This document shows, in pieces, positions 40,882 through 50,099 of a stretch of DNA of 64,000 nucleotides. Positions within the stretch are counted from its first letter, which is position 1; the number at the start of each line of letters is the position of its first letter. The translations under genes were made by a program, and so were the position numbers. Under the pieces are notes generated by a model. That model had not been told where the DNA came from. It worked only from the letters and a program-made list of their open reading frames with translations, and did not search any database. Source of the DNA: an uncultured Geobacter sp. (GTDB lineage Bacteria > Desulfobacterota > Desulfuromonadia > Geobacterales > Geobacteraceae); contig CALABV010000174.1 in NCBI GenBank assembly GCA_937886325.1, positions 1 through 64,000 on the forward strand, in the 5' to 3' direction.

Positions 40882-41712
40882 ATGCGCGACCTGCACCATA
40901 AAAAAATGCCGCCTCAGCGGAACAAAAACCGCCAGAAACGGGAACGGAAGCCCCGCAAGCCGATCCAGTTTCGCAGGTTTCTGCGCAAGACGGCCCGCGT
41001 GTGCGTCGGGTTCCTTCTGGTAACCGTCCTATGGGTGGTCTGTGCCGAGGTCTATGAGATCGTCACCACGGCGACCCCGTTCCGGCTGGAACGGATCGAA
41101 ATCTCGCGCACGAAACGGCTGAGCAGGGATGAGATCATCGCTCTGGCCGGGGTCAAACTCGGTGATCCCCTGCTCAGACTCGACCTGCGGCGCATGGCGG
41201 ATCACATGGAGAAGAACCCCTGGATCGAAACTCTCAAGATCCGCCGCCGCCTTCCCGCGGCTCTGTCCATCGAGGTCTCGGAGCGTGAACCGGTTGCCGT
41301 GGTGAATATGGGGTATCTCTACTACCTGGACACCAAGGCGGAGATCTTCAAGCCCCTCACCGAAGGGGATCGGCTTGATTTTCCCGTTGTGACCGGAATT
41401 ACCGGGGAGGACCTTGCAAAAGACCCTGAAGGTTCGAAGGATATGCTGCGGTCCGCACTGGGAATCATGGATCTGCTCAGGGCGGGAACGGTTTTCCGTC
41501 TCGAAGATGTATCGGAGATCCATCTTGACAAGGGGTACGGGATCACCCTGTTCACCGCCAAGGGAGGGATCCCGGTGAAACTGGGAATCGATGACTATAG
41601 CGGAAAGCTGGCCCGTTTTTCCCGTATTTACCAAGACCTGACGGCACAGATTGCATCGCTCGAGTATATTGACCTTAACTATTCGGATAAGATTGTGGTA
41701 AAAAAGGTGTGA
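40882..41712 (+). CDS. ftsQ: FtsQ, divisome protein with POTRA domain
   Basis: FtsQ (276 residues) has a strongly basic cytoplasmic tail (about 1-38), one membrane helix (about 39-58), a POTRA domain beginning FRLERIEISRTKRLSRDEII (about 66-135) and a beta domain ending LEYIDLNYSDKIVVKK. It links FtsLB to the FtsWI synthase. No strong Shine-Dalgarno precedes the ATG at 40882; an in-frame Met at residue 9 is an alternative start. The gene lies 30 bp after ddl and 16 bp before ftsA. Confidence 0.93.
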   Translation: MRDLHHKKMPPQRNKNRQKRERKPRKPIQFRRFLRKTARVCVGFLLVTVLWVVCAEVYEIVTTATPFRLERIEISRTKRLSRDEIIALAGVKLGDPLLRLDLRRMADHMEKNPWIETLKIRRRLPAALSIEVSEREPVAVVNMGYLYYLDTKAEIFKPLTEGDRLDFPVVTGITGEDLAKDPEGSKDMLRSALGIMDLLRAGTVFRLEDVSEIHLDKGYGITLFTAKGGIPVKLGIDDYSGKLARFSRIYQDLTAQIASLEYIDLNYSDKIVVKKV

Positions 41713-41728
41713 TAGAGGAGGGGGGGCC

Positions 41729-42964
41729 ATGGCCAACAGAAGAGAAAACCTGATCGTGGGGCTCGATATCGGAACCACGAAAATATGCGCCATCGTCGGC
41801 AATGTGACCGAAGATGGGGTTGACATCGTCGGCATCGGCTCGAGCCCGTCCCGAGGTCTGCGAAAAGGCGTGGTCATCAACATAGAAACCACCGTTGCCT
41901 CTATCAAGAAGGCCATCGAGGAAGCCGAACTGATGGCCGGGTGCGAGATTAAGTCGGTGTATGCCGGGATAGCGGGCGGTCATATCAGGGGATACAACTC
42001 CCAGGGCGTGATAGCCATCAAAAACCGCGAGGTCTCTCCCGACGACGTGCGCCGGGTAATCGACGCGGCAAAGGCCATAGCCATTCCCATGGACCGGGAG
42101 GTGATCCATATCCTCCCCCAGGAATTCATCATCGACGATCAGGACGGGATCCGCGAGCCGCTCGGGATGAGCGGGGTGCGCCTGGAGGCGCGGGTCCACA
42201 TCGTTACCGGAGCGGTTGCCAGCGCTCAGAATATCATCAAGTCATGCAACCGGGCCGGCCTTGACGTGGCCGACATCGTCCTGGAACAGCTCGCCTCCTC
42301 CGAGGCGGTCATCTCCCCGGAGGAAAAGGAGATTGGCGTGGCGCTGGTGGATATCGGCGGCGGGACAACCGATATCGCCATCTTCGTGGACGGGGCCATC
42401 AAGCATACCTCGGTCCTGTCGCTTGGCGGGAGCCATCTGACCAACGACATCGCCGTGGGACTGCGGACCCCCATGGCGGAGGCCGAAAAGATCAAGCAGA
42501 AATACGGCTGCTGCTTTTCGCCCATGGTGGGCAAAGACGAGACCATCGAGGTTCCCAGCGTCGGCGGGAGACAGCCGCGCATTCTCTCCCGCCAGTTGCT
42601 TGCGGAGATCCTGGAACCGCGCATGGAGGAGATCTATACCCTGGTCAACCGGGAGATTATCAAGTCGGGTTTCGAGGATCAGATAGCCTCCGGCGTTGTC
42701 ATTACCGGGGGCACGTCGATTCTGGAAGGGATGCCGGAACTGGCCGAGCAGATATTCAACCTGCCGGTCCGTCGCGGCCTGCCCCAGAATATCGGCGGGC
42801 TGGTGGACGTGGTCAATTCGCCCGTCTACGCGACAGGAGTGGGGCTGGTGGTGTACGGCAGCAAGAATCAGGGAATCCGCGAGTTCCCGACAGTGCAGAA
42901 TGATGACAACGTTTTCCGCAGGGTGACGCGACGGATGAAAGAATGGTTCGGTGAGTTTTTCTGA
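41729..42964 (+). CDS. ftsA: FtsA, actin-like membrane tether for FtsZ
   Basis: FtsA (411 residues) is an actin-fold ATPase that anchors FtsZ to the membrane and recruits the divisome. The phosphate-1 loop is VGLDIGTTKICAIVG (about 10-24), and phosphate-2 is LVDIGGGTTDIAIF. The 1C subdomain lies at about 84-160. The C-terminus ends in RRVTRRMKEWFGEFF, the amphipathic helix that targets the membrane. GAGGGGGGG precedes the ATG. Confidence 0.96.
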   Translation: MANRRENLIVGLDIGTTKICAIVGNVTEDGVDIVGIGSSPSRGLRKGVVINIETTVASIKKAIEEAELMAGCEIKSVYAGIAGGHIRGYNSQGVIAIKNREVSPDDVRRVIDAAKAIAIPMDREVIHILPQEFIIDDQDGIREPLGMSGVRLEARVHIVTGAVASAQNIIKSCNRAGLDVADIVLEQLASSEAVISPEEKEIGVALVDIGGGTTDIAIFVDGAIKHTSVLSLGGSHLTNDIAVGLRTPMAEAEKIKQKYGCCFSPMVGKDETIEVPSVGGRQPRILSRQLLAEILEPRMEEIYTLVNREIIKSGFEDQIASGVVITGGTSILEGMPELAEQIFNLPVRRGLPQNIGGLVDVVNSPVYATGVGLVVYGSKNQGIREFPTVQNDDNVFRRVTRRMKEWFGEFF

Positions 42965-43014
42965 TTTCATGGTCCTGTACCAATGCGTAGTGTCTATCAA
43001 TAAGGGGGTAGGGT

Positions 43015-44166
43015 ATGTTTGAGTTTGATGCGAGTATCGACCAGAGTGCGAAGATCAAGGTGATAGGTGTCGGCGGCGGGGGCGGCAATGCCGTCAACAC
43101 CATGATCGACTGCGAATTGCAGGGGATAGATTTCATTGTCGCGAATACCGATGCCCAGGCGCTGCGCATGTCCAAGGCGCCCGTGAAGATCCAGTTGGGC
43201 GGCCAGCTTACCAAGGGACTCGGCGCGGGGGCGGACCCGTCCAAGGGAAAAGATGCGGCGGAAGAGAACCGGGAGCAACTTTCCGAGGTCCTCAGCGGCG
43301 CGGACATGGTTTTCATCGCCGCCGGTCTCGGTGGTGGGACCGGGACAGGCGCTGCGCCCATCATCGCGGAAGTGGCCAAGGAGGTCGGCGCGCTGACCGT
43401 CGGTGTCGTGACTAAACCGTTTACCCGTGAAGGGAAGCTGCGGCTGACCAAGGCGGAAAGCGGAGTGCGCGAGTTGAAGAAGCATGTGGACTCCCTGGTG
43501 ATCATCCCCAATGACCGACTGCTGGGGCTGGCGGGGAAATCCATGTCGATCCTGGACGCGTTCAAGCCGTCCGACGACGTGCTTCGCCAGGCGGTTCAGG
43601 GCATCTCGGATCTCATCACCACTTCGGGCCTCATCAACGTGGACTTCGCGGACGTGAAGGCCATCATGAGCGAGAGAGGCATGGCAATGATGGGTATCGG
43701 TATCGCAAGCGGTGAGAACCGTGCCGTTGAGGCCGCGACCAAGGCCATATCGAGTCCTCTCCTGGAGGACATCGATATCTCCGGCGCCAAGGGCGTGCTC
43801 GTGAATATCACCGGCTCCTCCTCCATGACCATGGACGAGTTCGATGCCGCGAGCAAGGTAATCCATGAAAAGGTCCACGAGGATGCGAACATCATCGTCG
43901 GTCTGGTCATCGATGAGAGCCTTGGTGAGCATGTGAAGATCACCGCCATTGCCACGGGTTTCGGCGATCGTTTCGACCTGGAAAAGTCGAAGCCGGAACT
44001 GAAGAGTGTTGCCGGTCCGCAGACCGACGATGATGTCAATCGTGATATACCGGCATTCAAGAGAATCGAGAGGCCGCAGCGGGACGTGCCGAAGCAGCGG
44101 GCTTTCTTTGTGGATGAAGAAGACCAGTACGACATCCCCACGTTCCTGCGGAAATCCGTAGACTGA
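43015..44166 (+). CDS. ftsZ: FtsZ, tubulin-like division GTPase
   Basis: FtsZ (383 residues) polymerises into the division ring. The tubulin signature GGGTGTG is at 106-112, the N-terminal GVGGGGGNAVN loop is at 18-28, and the T7 catalytic loop is NVDFADVKAIM. A short linker leads to the conserved C-terminal peptide YDIPTFLRK, which binds FtsA. GGGTAGGG precedes the ATG. It ends the dcw cluster and is followed by two terminators. Confidence 0.98.
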   Translation: MFEFDASIDQSAKIKVIGVGGGGGNAVNTMIDCELQGIDFIVANTDAQALRMSKAPVKIQLGGQLTKGLGAGADPSKGKDAAEENREQLSEVLSGADMVFIAAGLGGGTGTGAAPIIAEVAKEVGALTVGVVTKPFTREGKLRLTKAESGVRELKKHVDSLVIIPNDRLLGLAGKSMSILDAFKPSDDVLRQAVQGISDLITTSGLINVDFADVKAIMSERGMAMMGIGIASGENRAVEAATKAISSPLLEDIDISGAKGVLVNITGSSSMTMDEFDAASKVIHEKVHEDANIIVGLVIDESLGEHVKITAIATGFGDRFDLEKSKPELKSVAGPQTDDDVNRDIPAFKRIERPQRDVPKQRAFFVDEEDQYDIPTFLRKSVD

Positions 44167-44184
44167 TTCATTCATAGACACTAC

Positions 44185-44218
44185 CGGACCGTTGAGGTCA
44201 CGGCTTCGGTCCGTTTTT
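44185..44218 (+). terminator. Intrinsic terminator after ftsZ
   Basis: CGGACCG (44185-44191) pairs with CGGTCCG (44207-44213) around a 15-nt loop and is followed by TTTTT. Confidence 0.8.
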
Positions 44219-44232
44219 CAAGAGTTTTATTT

Positions 44233-44279
44233 CCCCGGTCTTCCGTCTTCCCCCCTCCGTGGAAGGCCGGGGCTTTTTT
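44233..44279 (+). terminator. Second terminator after ftsZ
   Basis: CCCCGGTCTTCC (44233-44244) pairs with GGAAGGCCGGGG (44261-44272, one T-G wobble) around a 16-nt loop, followed by C and TTTTTT. With the preceding hairpin it forms a tandem stop for the dcw transcript. Confidence 0.75.
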
Positions 44280-44429
44280 CTCCGTTTATTCCTTTTCTCC
44301 GGATCGCGGCTGCTCGCTGTGGCCCGGTTAATGCGTTTCCGTTCATACTCCCGCCGTATTTTCTCCGAAAATTTTTTGTCAACGGTACACGGATCCGCCA
44401 CACGTGCGTTTCTTACGGACAGAAGCTGC

Positions 44430-44457
44430 TTGCATGACCCCGGCTGTATGGTATACA
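44430..44457 (+). promoter_or_regulatory. Candidate promoter of the OmpA-like lipoprotein gene
   Basis: TTGCAT (44430-44435), a 16-bp spacer and TATACA (44452-44457), about 80 bp before the start. The rest of the 370-bp gap 44167-44536 holds the two terminators and no gene. Confidence 0.5.
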
Positions 44458-44536
44458 GTAGGGACGGCTTCCAGCGTAATCGTTGTGTGTCGCGGGCCTC
44501 GTAATCCAATGTCATACTCGAAAAGGAGAATGCACT

Positions 44537-45217
44537 ATGAAAAAACTGGTACTTGTAGCGGCTCTCTTTGCTCTAACCGTGTCAGGATGTGCGACCAAGG
44601 CTCAGACCGGCGCACTCGTGGGGACCGGTGTCGGCGCGGCGGTCGGTGCGGGGCTCGGCCAGGCTATCGGCCGCAACACCTCTGCGACGCTTATCGGCGC
44701 CGCCGCGGGAGCGGTCGCCGGCGGATTGGTCGGCACGGCCATCGGCAATTACATGGACAAGCAGGAAGCAGACATGCGGCAAGCGCTGGCGAACGCAGAA
44801 GCCGCCAGCATCCAGAGGGAGCGTCAGGTTCTGGATGAAGCGAGCAGGCGAGACGTGGACGTCCTCACGGTCACGTTCAAGTCCGACTACCTTTTCGCGG
44901 TAAACTCATCCAGCCTGTTGCCGGGCGCCTATGATGAAGTGAATCGAGTGGCACAGGTCCTCAACCAGTATCCGCAGACGACCATCGTCATTTCCGGCCA
45001 TACCGACAGCACCGGTTCGGAGCAGTACAATCAGGCTCTTTCCGAGCGTCGCGCCAATGCCGTCAAGAATGCCCTCGTCGGCATGGGCGTGAATCCCGCC
45101 CGTATGACAACCATCGGATACGGCAAGAGCAGGCCGGTTGCAAGTAACGCGAGCGAGGCGGGACGTCAGCTGAACCGGCGCGTTGAGCTCCGCATTGTTC
45201 CCCAGCAACAGCAGTAG
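44537..45217 (+). CDS. OmpA-family outer-membrane lipoprotein with glycine zipper
   Basis: This 226-residue protein has a lipoprotein signal peptide with the lipobox VSGC (Cys18) and Ala at +2, which fits outer-membrane sorting. Residues about 24-75 form an alternating Gly/Ala glycine-zipper segment (GTGVGAAVGAGLG and similar) that may insert in the membrane. The C-terminal OmpA-like peptidoglycan-binding domain (about 110-222) shows the usual NQALSERRANAVKNAL segment and NRRVELRI ending. It resembles YiaD/Pal-associated proteins and probably ties the outer membrane to the wall. AAGGAG is nine bases before the ATG. Confidence 0.9.
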   Translation: MKKLVLVAALFALTVSGCATKAQTGALVGTGVGAAVGAGLGQAIGRNTSATLIGAAAGAVAGGLVGTAIGNYMDKQEADMRQALANAEAASIQRERQVLDEASRRDVDVLTVTFKSDYLFAVNSSSLLPGAYDEVNRVAQVLNQYPQTTIVISGHTDSTGSEQYNQALSERRANAVKNALVGMGVNPARMTTIGYGKSRPVASNASEAGRQLNRRVELRIVPQQQQ

Positions 45218-45277
45218 CAGACGACAGTAGTGACTGTCAGCGACGGAAAAAACCGTAGTATCCGGTTCCGCGCATAC

Positions 45278-45310
45278 GAGCCGGGGTTTTTCCAGGAAAA
45301 GCCCCGGCTC
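45278..45310 (+). terminator. Hairpin after the OmpA-like gene
   Basis: GAGCCGGGG (45278-45286) pairs with CCCCGGCTC (45302-45310), extended by TTTT/AAAA inside. The stem is strong, but only TT follows, so termination may be partial. Confidence 0.6.
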
Positions 45311-45674
45311 TTGCGTGTCATCGCCGATTGTCCAGATGTCAATGGTTCATATGACTTCCAATCTTTCCCCGCTTCGTATCCTTGTTTCCCACATCCGCTG
45401 CCTTCACTTCACAGCTGCCTGATAAACAGGCGCCTCCACGGTCCTTGGGCTCTCTCGCGCCCGGCATGAATACGTTAAAAATGTTCTGATTTGCGCCGAA
45501 TGCGACTTCCGTCATCTTGATTGGAAATGTATACTGATACATTATGCTATGCAATCTGGCCCTTAAACAGGGACGCGCGCGACAATTCATTCGCGCGGAG
45601 TTTTTCCCTTCGCGGTTCGGCAGAGTGATTCCTGTATGAATGAGACCTGGAATATCTGGAAAGGAGGGACGACT
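45311..45674. other. Intergenic region before the kinase array
   Basis: This 364-bp stretch holds the candidate promoter at 45517-45545 and, in the leader, a hairpin CGCGCGA (45576-45582) with TCGCGCG (45591-45597). No ORF with a ribosome-binding site was seen. Confidence 0.5.
45517..45545 (+). promoter_or_regulatory. Candidate promoter of the kinase array
   Basis: TTGATT (45517-45522), a 17-bp spacer and CATTAT (45540-45545), giving a leader of about 120 nt before the first kinase. Confidence 0.45.
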
Positions 45675-47324
45675 ATGCGCTACCTGTTCTCGGAACTTGT
45701 CAAGATAGAAGAACTCCAATCCCTTTGCGAGCGTTTTACGCGACTGACGGGGTTTGCAACCGCGATACTCGACATGGAGGGGAATGTGCTGGTGGCGAGC
45801 GGATGGCAGGAGGTCTGCACCCGCTTTCACCGTCTCGCTCCGGAAACTTCCCTGAAATGCCGGGAAAGCGATACGGTTCTGTCCACCCTGCTGGGGAAAG
45901 GGGATAAATACTCCCTATACCGATGCAGAAACGGCCTGATTGATGCCGCCGTGCCGATTTTCATCGGGGATACCCGGGTGGGGAGCCTGTATACGGGGCA
46001 GTTTCTCTTCGAGCCTCCCGATCTGGATTTTTTTCAACGTCAGGCGGTGCTCTACGGGTTTGACGAAGAATCGTACCTTACGGCCGTGAAAAAGGTTTCG
46101 GTCGTGACGGAAGAGCATGTGCGGCTCGCCATGGATTTTTTGTGCGAATTTGCCGGCATGGTAGGCGGGATGGGACTGGCGAACAGAAATCTTGCTCAGG
46201 CAAATGAAGAACTCTTGGAGCGCCGGGAGCGGCTTGAGCGCCTGGTGGAGGAGCGGACCGCAGAGTTGATGCTCAGGAATGAAGATCTTCGGCTGGATAT
46301 CGTGGAACGGAAGCGGGTGGAAGATGCATTGCGGCTGTCCGAATTCTGCATTGACAAGGCGTCGATTACTATCATGCGAATCGGGCCCGATGGAAAGATT
46401 CTGTATGCCAATGAACAGGCCTGTCGCTCACTTGGGTATTCCCATGACGAACTCTGCGCGATGTGCGTTTTTGATTTTGATCCCTGCTTCACTCCTTCGA
46501 GTTGGGCCGAGCACCGGCGGAAGCTGTACGCTTCAGGCTCCCGGACGATAGAGACCATGCACCGTCGGAAGGATGGCACCGTATTCCCGGTTGAGGTCAC
46601 GGTCAATTACCTGGAATTCCAGGGCGCCGGATTCACCGTTTCCTTTGCCAAGGATATTTCCGAACGCAAGCAGGCGGAGGAGAAGATCCTGATCTCCCTT
46701 CAGGAAAAGGAGGTGCTGCTCAAAGAGATTCACCATCGCGTAAAGAACAATCTTATGGTCGTTTCCAATCTTCTCGACCTCCAGTCGGAGCATATCGCCG
46801 ATGATCGGATGCGGAGGTTCTTTCAGGAAAGCCAGGACAGGATCCGATCGATGGCGCTCATCCATGAAAAGCTCTATCAGAAGCGCGACTATAGGTGCTT
46901 AGATTTCGGTGACTATCTCGACACGTTGAGCCATTACCTGCTGCACTGCTATGAAAAAGAGCCGGGGCTGATATCCTTGAGCGTTGAGGCGGAAACGGTG
47001 GCCATCGGCATCGATGAGGCGATTCCGTTCGGCCTGATTGTTAATGAGCTGCTTTCGAACGCATTGAAATACGCCTTCCCGCAGGGCAGGCAAGGCACCA
47101 TAACGATTCGGTGCCTTGCGCGTGACGACGGCCGAATCTCGTTGATTGTCGCCGATGACGGCGTGGGCCTCCCTGCCGATCTGGATTTCAGAAACACCGA
47201 GACGCTCGGCCTGCAGCTGGTGCAGCTGCTTGTGCGGCAATTGCGGGGGATACTCGAGATAGAAAACGACGGCGGAGCTTCCTTCGCAATCACCTTCAGC
47301 CCCACGGCCATCAGTACTGACTGA
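45675..47324 (+). CDS. PocR-PAS sensor histidine kinase (HisKA_2 type), array member 1
   Basis: This 549-residue cytoplasmic kinase opens with a PocR sensory domain (about 4-170), a family predicted to sense small hydrocarbon derivatives. Its conserved cysteines are Cys48, Cys62 and Cys84 (YRCRNGLID). A coiled coil (about 175-220) leads to one PAS domain (about 225-335), then a HisKA_2 domain with the H-box His353-His354 (IHHRVKNN) and a HATPase with NELLSNALKYAF and DDGVGLP. The start at 45675 is supported by AAAGGAGG; the frame is open back to 45636 without a site. It is the first of seven kinases. No response regulator accompanies it, so the phosphate acceptor is unknown. Confidence 0.88.
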   Translation: MRYLFSELVKIEELQSLCERFTRLTGFATAILDMEGNVLVASGWQEVCTRFHRLAPETSLKCRESDTVLSTLLGKGDKYSLYRCRNGLIDAAVPIFIGDTRVGSLYTGQFLFEPPDLDFFQRQAVLYGFDEESYLTAVKKVSVVTEEHVRLAMDFLCEFAGMVGGMGLANRNLAQANEELLERRERLERLVEERTAELMLRNEDLRLDIVERKRVEDALRLSEFCIDKASITIMRIGPDGKILYANEQACRSLGYSHDELCAMCVFDFDPCFTPSSWAEHRRKLYASGSRTIETMHRRKDGTVFPVEVTVNYLEFQGAGFTVSFAKDISERKQAEEKILISLQEKEVLLKEIHHRVKNNLMVVSNLLDLQSEHIADDRMRRFFQESQDRIRSMALIHEKLYQKRDYRCLDFGDYLDTLSHYLLHCYEKEPGLISLSVEAETVAIGIDEAIPFGLIVNELLSNALKYAFPQGRQGTITIRCLARDDGRISLIVADDGVGLPADLDFRNTETLGLQLVQLLVRQLRGILEIENDGGASFAITFSPTAISTD

Positions 47325-47346
47325 CGGATTTTCGTGAAGAAATGAA

Positions 47347-49986
47347 ATGGCGGGTTTCACCATGAACGAATTACTCATCTGGTCTTTGGCCGGGGTCATC
47401 TTAGCTCTGATCGGTTTCATTGTGGTTCTGTCCGTGGCTTTATTCCGGCAGCGAAGGACGGAGGAGCGGTTGCAGCAGTCCAACATGGTTGTGGAGAACA
47501 GCCCGGCGGTGCTGTTCCGCTGGAAAGCCGCCGAAGGATGGCCCGTAGAGCTGGTGTCCGCCAATGTGTGCCAGTTCGGTTATACCCCGGAGGAGCTGCT
47601 GTCGGGCACGGTTCCCTTCTCCTCCATGGTACACCACGATGACCTGGAGAGGGTCGTCGCCGAGATCCGGGAGTACACGTTAGCCGGAATAGACCGCTTC
47701 CAGCAGGAATACCGCTTCATTGCCAGGGACGGGGGGATACGCTGGATAGATGAACGAACGTTAGTCGAACGGGACAAAAAGGGAAGGGTTACTCATTATC
47801 AGGGCATCGTCCTGGATATCACGGACCGCAAAAAGGCCGAGGAGGAGCTGCGCCTTGCCCAGTACTGCATAGACAATGCGTCAATCTCCATCGCCCTGTT
47901 TGACGGGGATCGAATCATAAAAGTCAATGATCGTATGTGCAAGATCCTTGGATACACCGCCGGTGAACTTACGAGCATGACCCTTTTTGACATTGATCCG
48001 TATATAACCAAAGATAAATATATGGAACTGGCCCGTCAGGTTGGTGAAGACGGCTGCAATCCGCCATTTGAAGGCCGGCACCGCCGCAAGGATGGTTCGG
48101 TGTTCCCCGTGGAGCTTTCGTCCAGTCGTCTGAGACTGGAGGGCCGCGATTTGGTGATATCATTCGGCCAGGACATCACCAGCAGGAAGCAAGCGGAAGA
48201 AGCGCTCCGGCTGTCAGAGCGCAAATACCGGGATATTGTCGAAAACGCGCCCATCGGCATCTATCGTTCCACTCTCGATGGCGGATTTCTGGCCGTTAAT
48301 CCGGCCATGGCCAACATTCTCAAGTATGATACTCCGGAGGAACTGATCGAGGAGGTGGAACGGAAGGGTATGGCCGAGGTTATCTTTGCGCGACCCGAGC
48401 GAAGGAGGGATATTGCCGCGGCAGCTCTCGCTACGGATGGATGGAACATCTTCGAGGAACAGTTTCGCTGCAAGGACGGGAGCATTGTCACGCTCAATCT
48501 GCACCACCGTTTCGCCCCGATGCGAAACACCGATGCAGTTGAATTCGAGGGTTTCGCTGAAGACATCACCGAACGCAAAAAGGCTGAAAACGCCCTTCGC
48601 GAGAGCGAGGAAAAATTCCGGGTACTGGCCGAGACCGCGCCGCCAGCCATCGTTCTTCTCCAGGATGAAGGATTTGTGTATGTCAATCCCGCCATGTGCC
48701 GGATAACCGGGTACAGCGAAAGGGAACTGCTGGCGATGAAGCATTGGGAATGGGCGCCTGATGATGATTGGGAGTTGATACGGGAGCGGGGAAGGGCGCG
48801 ACTGAGGGGTGAACCGGTTCCGTCCCAGTATGAACAGCGGGTTCTGACCAGGAATGGTGAATTCCGATGGGTCATCGTGTCGGCGGGCGCCGTGGAGTTC
48901 AAGGATAAACCGGCCGTTATTGTTAGTCTCCTCGATATTACCGAGGCAAAAAGAGTCGAGGAAAAACTGCGCCAGTCGGAGGAGTTGCTGGTCACGGCAT
49001 TCCGGACCTCTCTCGACTCGGCAAGCATAAACCGCATGAGCGACGGACTTTTTCTGGCCGTCAATGATGGATTCTGCGCGATAACGGGGTATTCCTCGGA
49101 TGAGGTTATCGGCAGGACTTCGCGGGAACTGAATCTCTGGGTCGATAATGAAGACAGAGCGCGCTTGATTCGGGAAATGACCGCGCGCGGTTTTGTCACG
49201 CGCATGGAAATTGAGTTCAGGAGAAAGGACGGCTCAATATTCTATCATCAGATGTCTGCGCGGCGTATTGACATTGACGGTGTACCCTGCATGGTCATCG
49301 TCGGACGGGACGTAACCGACCAGAAGCGGGCCGACGAACAGTTGCGGGCCTCTCTTGAGGAGAAGACGGTCCTGCTGAAGGAAGTCCACCACCGGGTGAA
49401 GAACAATTTGCAGATAATATCCTCTCTGCTCGAGCTTCAGTCGGACTTCATCGCGGATGAGGAGTCGCGGAGGTTCATCAGGGAAAGCCTGAGCCGTATC
49501 GGCGCCATGGCCATGGTCCATGAAAAACTGTACCAATCGGAGAGCTTTGCCTTCATTAACCTTGGCGACTATATCGAAAGCCTCGCCCACTACCTGTTCT
49601 CCACCTTCGTGAAGGATACGGAGAGGATAGATCTCGCCGTTGAAGTTGAAGACGTTCCCCTGGCGATCGACGAGGCGATCCCGTGCGGCCTTATCGTGAA
49701 TGAGCTGGTTTCCAACGCTCTCAAGCATGCATTTCCCCAAGACGAGCAAGGAGAGATCACCGTGCGGTGTCGTTCCGAAGAGGACGGATGGTCTACGGTG
49801 ACGGTCTCCGATACCGGCATCGGATTTCCGGCCGGTTTCGATATTGAAAACACGGAATCTCTCGGGTTGCAGCTGGTGACCATGCTGGTGAAGCAATTGC
49901 GGGGCAGGATGAGCCTTGATTCTGAAAAGGGAGGGACGACCGTGATGGTTTCATTTCCGGGACGGCAATCTCGAACTGCCCGATGA
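47347..49986 (+). CDS. Membrane-anchored multi-PAS sensor histidine kinase, array member 2
   Basis: This 879-residue kinase has one N-terminal membrane helix (about 9-33, LIWSLAGVILALIGFIVVLSVA-like), with no periplasmic domain, so it senses from the cytoplasmic side. Five PAS domains follow at about 40-155, 160-280, 283-410, 412-535 and 540-660. The HisKA_2 H-box is His681-His682 (VHHRVKNN), and the HATPase contains NELVSNALKHAF and DTGIGFP. It starts 22 bp after member 1, so both are probably cotranscribed. The ATG at 47347 or the one at 47362 may be used; neither has a strong site. Ligands are unknown. Confidence 0.88.
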   Translation: MAGFTMNELLIWSLAGVILALIGFIVVLSVALFRQRRTEERLQQSNMVVENSPAVLFRWKAAEGWPVELVSANVCQFGYTPEELLSGTVPFSSMVHHDDLERVVAEIREYTLAGIDRFQQEYRFIARDGGIRWIDERTLVERDKKGRVTHYQGIVLDITDRKKAEEELRLAQYCIDNASISIALFDGDRIIKVNDRMCKILGYTAGELTSMTLFDIDPYITKDKYMELARQVGEDGCNPPFEGRHRRKDGSVFPVELSSSRLRLEGRDLVISFGQDITSRKQAEEALRLSERKYRDIVENAPIGIYRSTLDGGFLAVNPAMANILKYDTPEELIEEVERKGMAEVIFARPERRRDIAAAALATDGWNIFEEQFRCKDGSIVTLNLHHRFAPMRNTDAVEFEGFAEDITERKKAENALRESEEKFRVLAETAPPAIVLLQDEGFVYVNPAMCRITGYSERELLAMKHWEWAPDDDWELIRERGRARLRGEPVPSQYEQRVLTRNGEFRWVIVSAGAVEFKDKPAVIVSLLDITEAKRVEEKLRQSEELLVTAFRTSLDSASINRMSDGLFLAVNDGFCAITGYSSDEVIGRTSRELNLWVDNEDRARLIREMTARGFVTRMEIEFRRKDGSIFYHQMSARRIDIDGVPCMVIVGRDVTDQKRADEQLRASLEEKTVLLKEVHHRVKNNLQIISSLLELQSDFIADEESRRFIRESLSRIGAMAMVHEKLYQSESFAFINLGDYIESLAHYLFSTFVKDTERIDLAVEVEDVPLAIDEAIPCGLIVNELVSNALKHAFPQDEQGEITVRCRSEEDGWSTVTVSDTGIGFPAGFDIENTESLGLQLVTMLVKQLRGRMSLDSEKGGTTVMVSFPGRQSRTAR

Positions 49987-50099
49987 TGTCCGGGATGCGG
50001 TAAGCGAAGGGCGGATGTGTATCGTATGTGGAAAGGACGAATGACCTGAAAAGGCGACCCGCCGACCGGCGGTTTCCCTTTCCAGGGGAAGGTGGAACC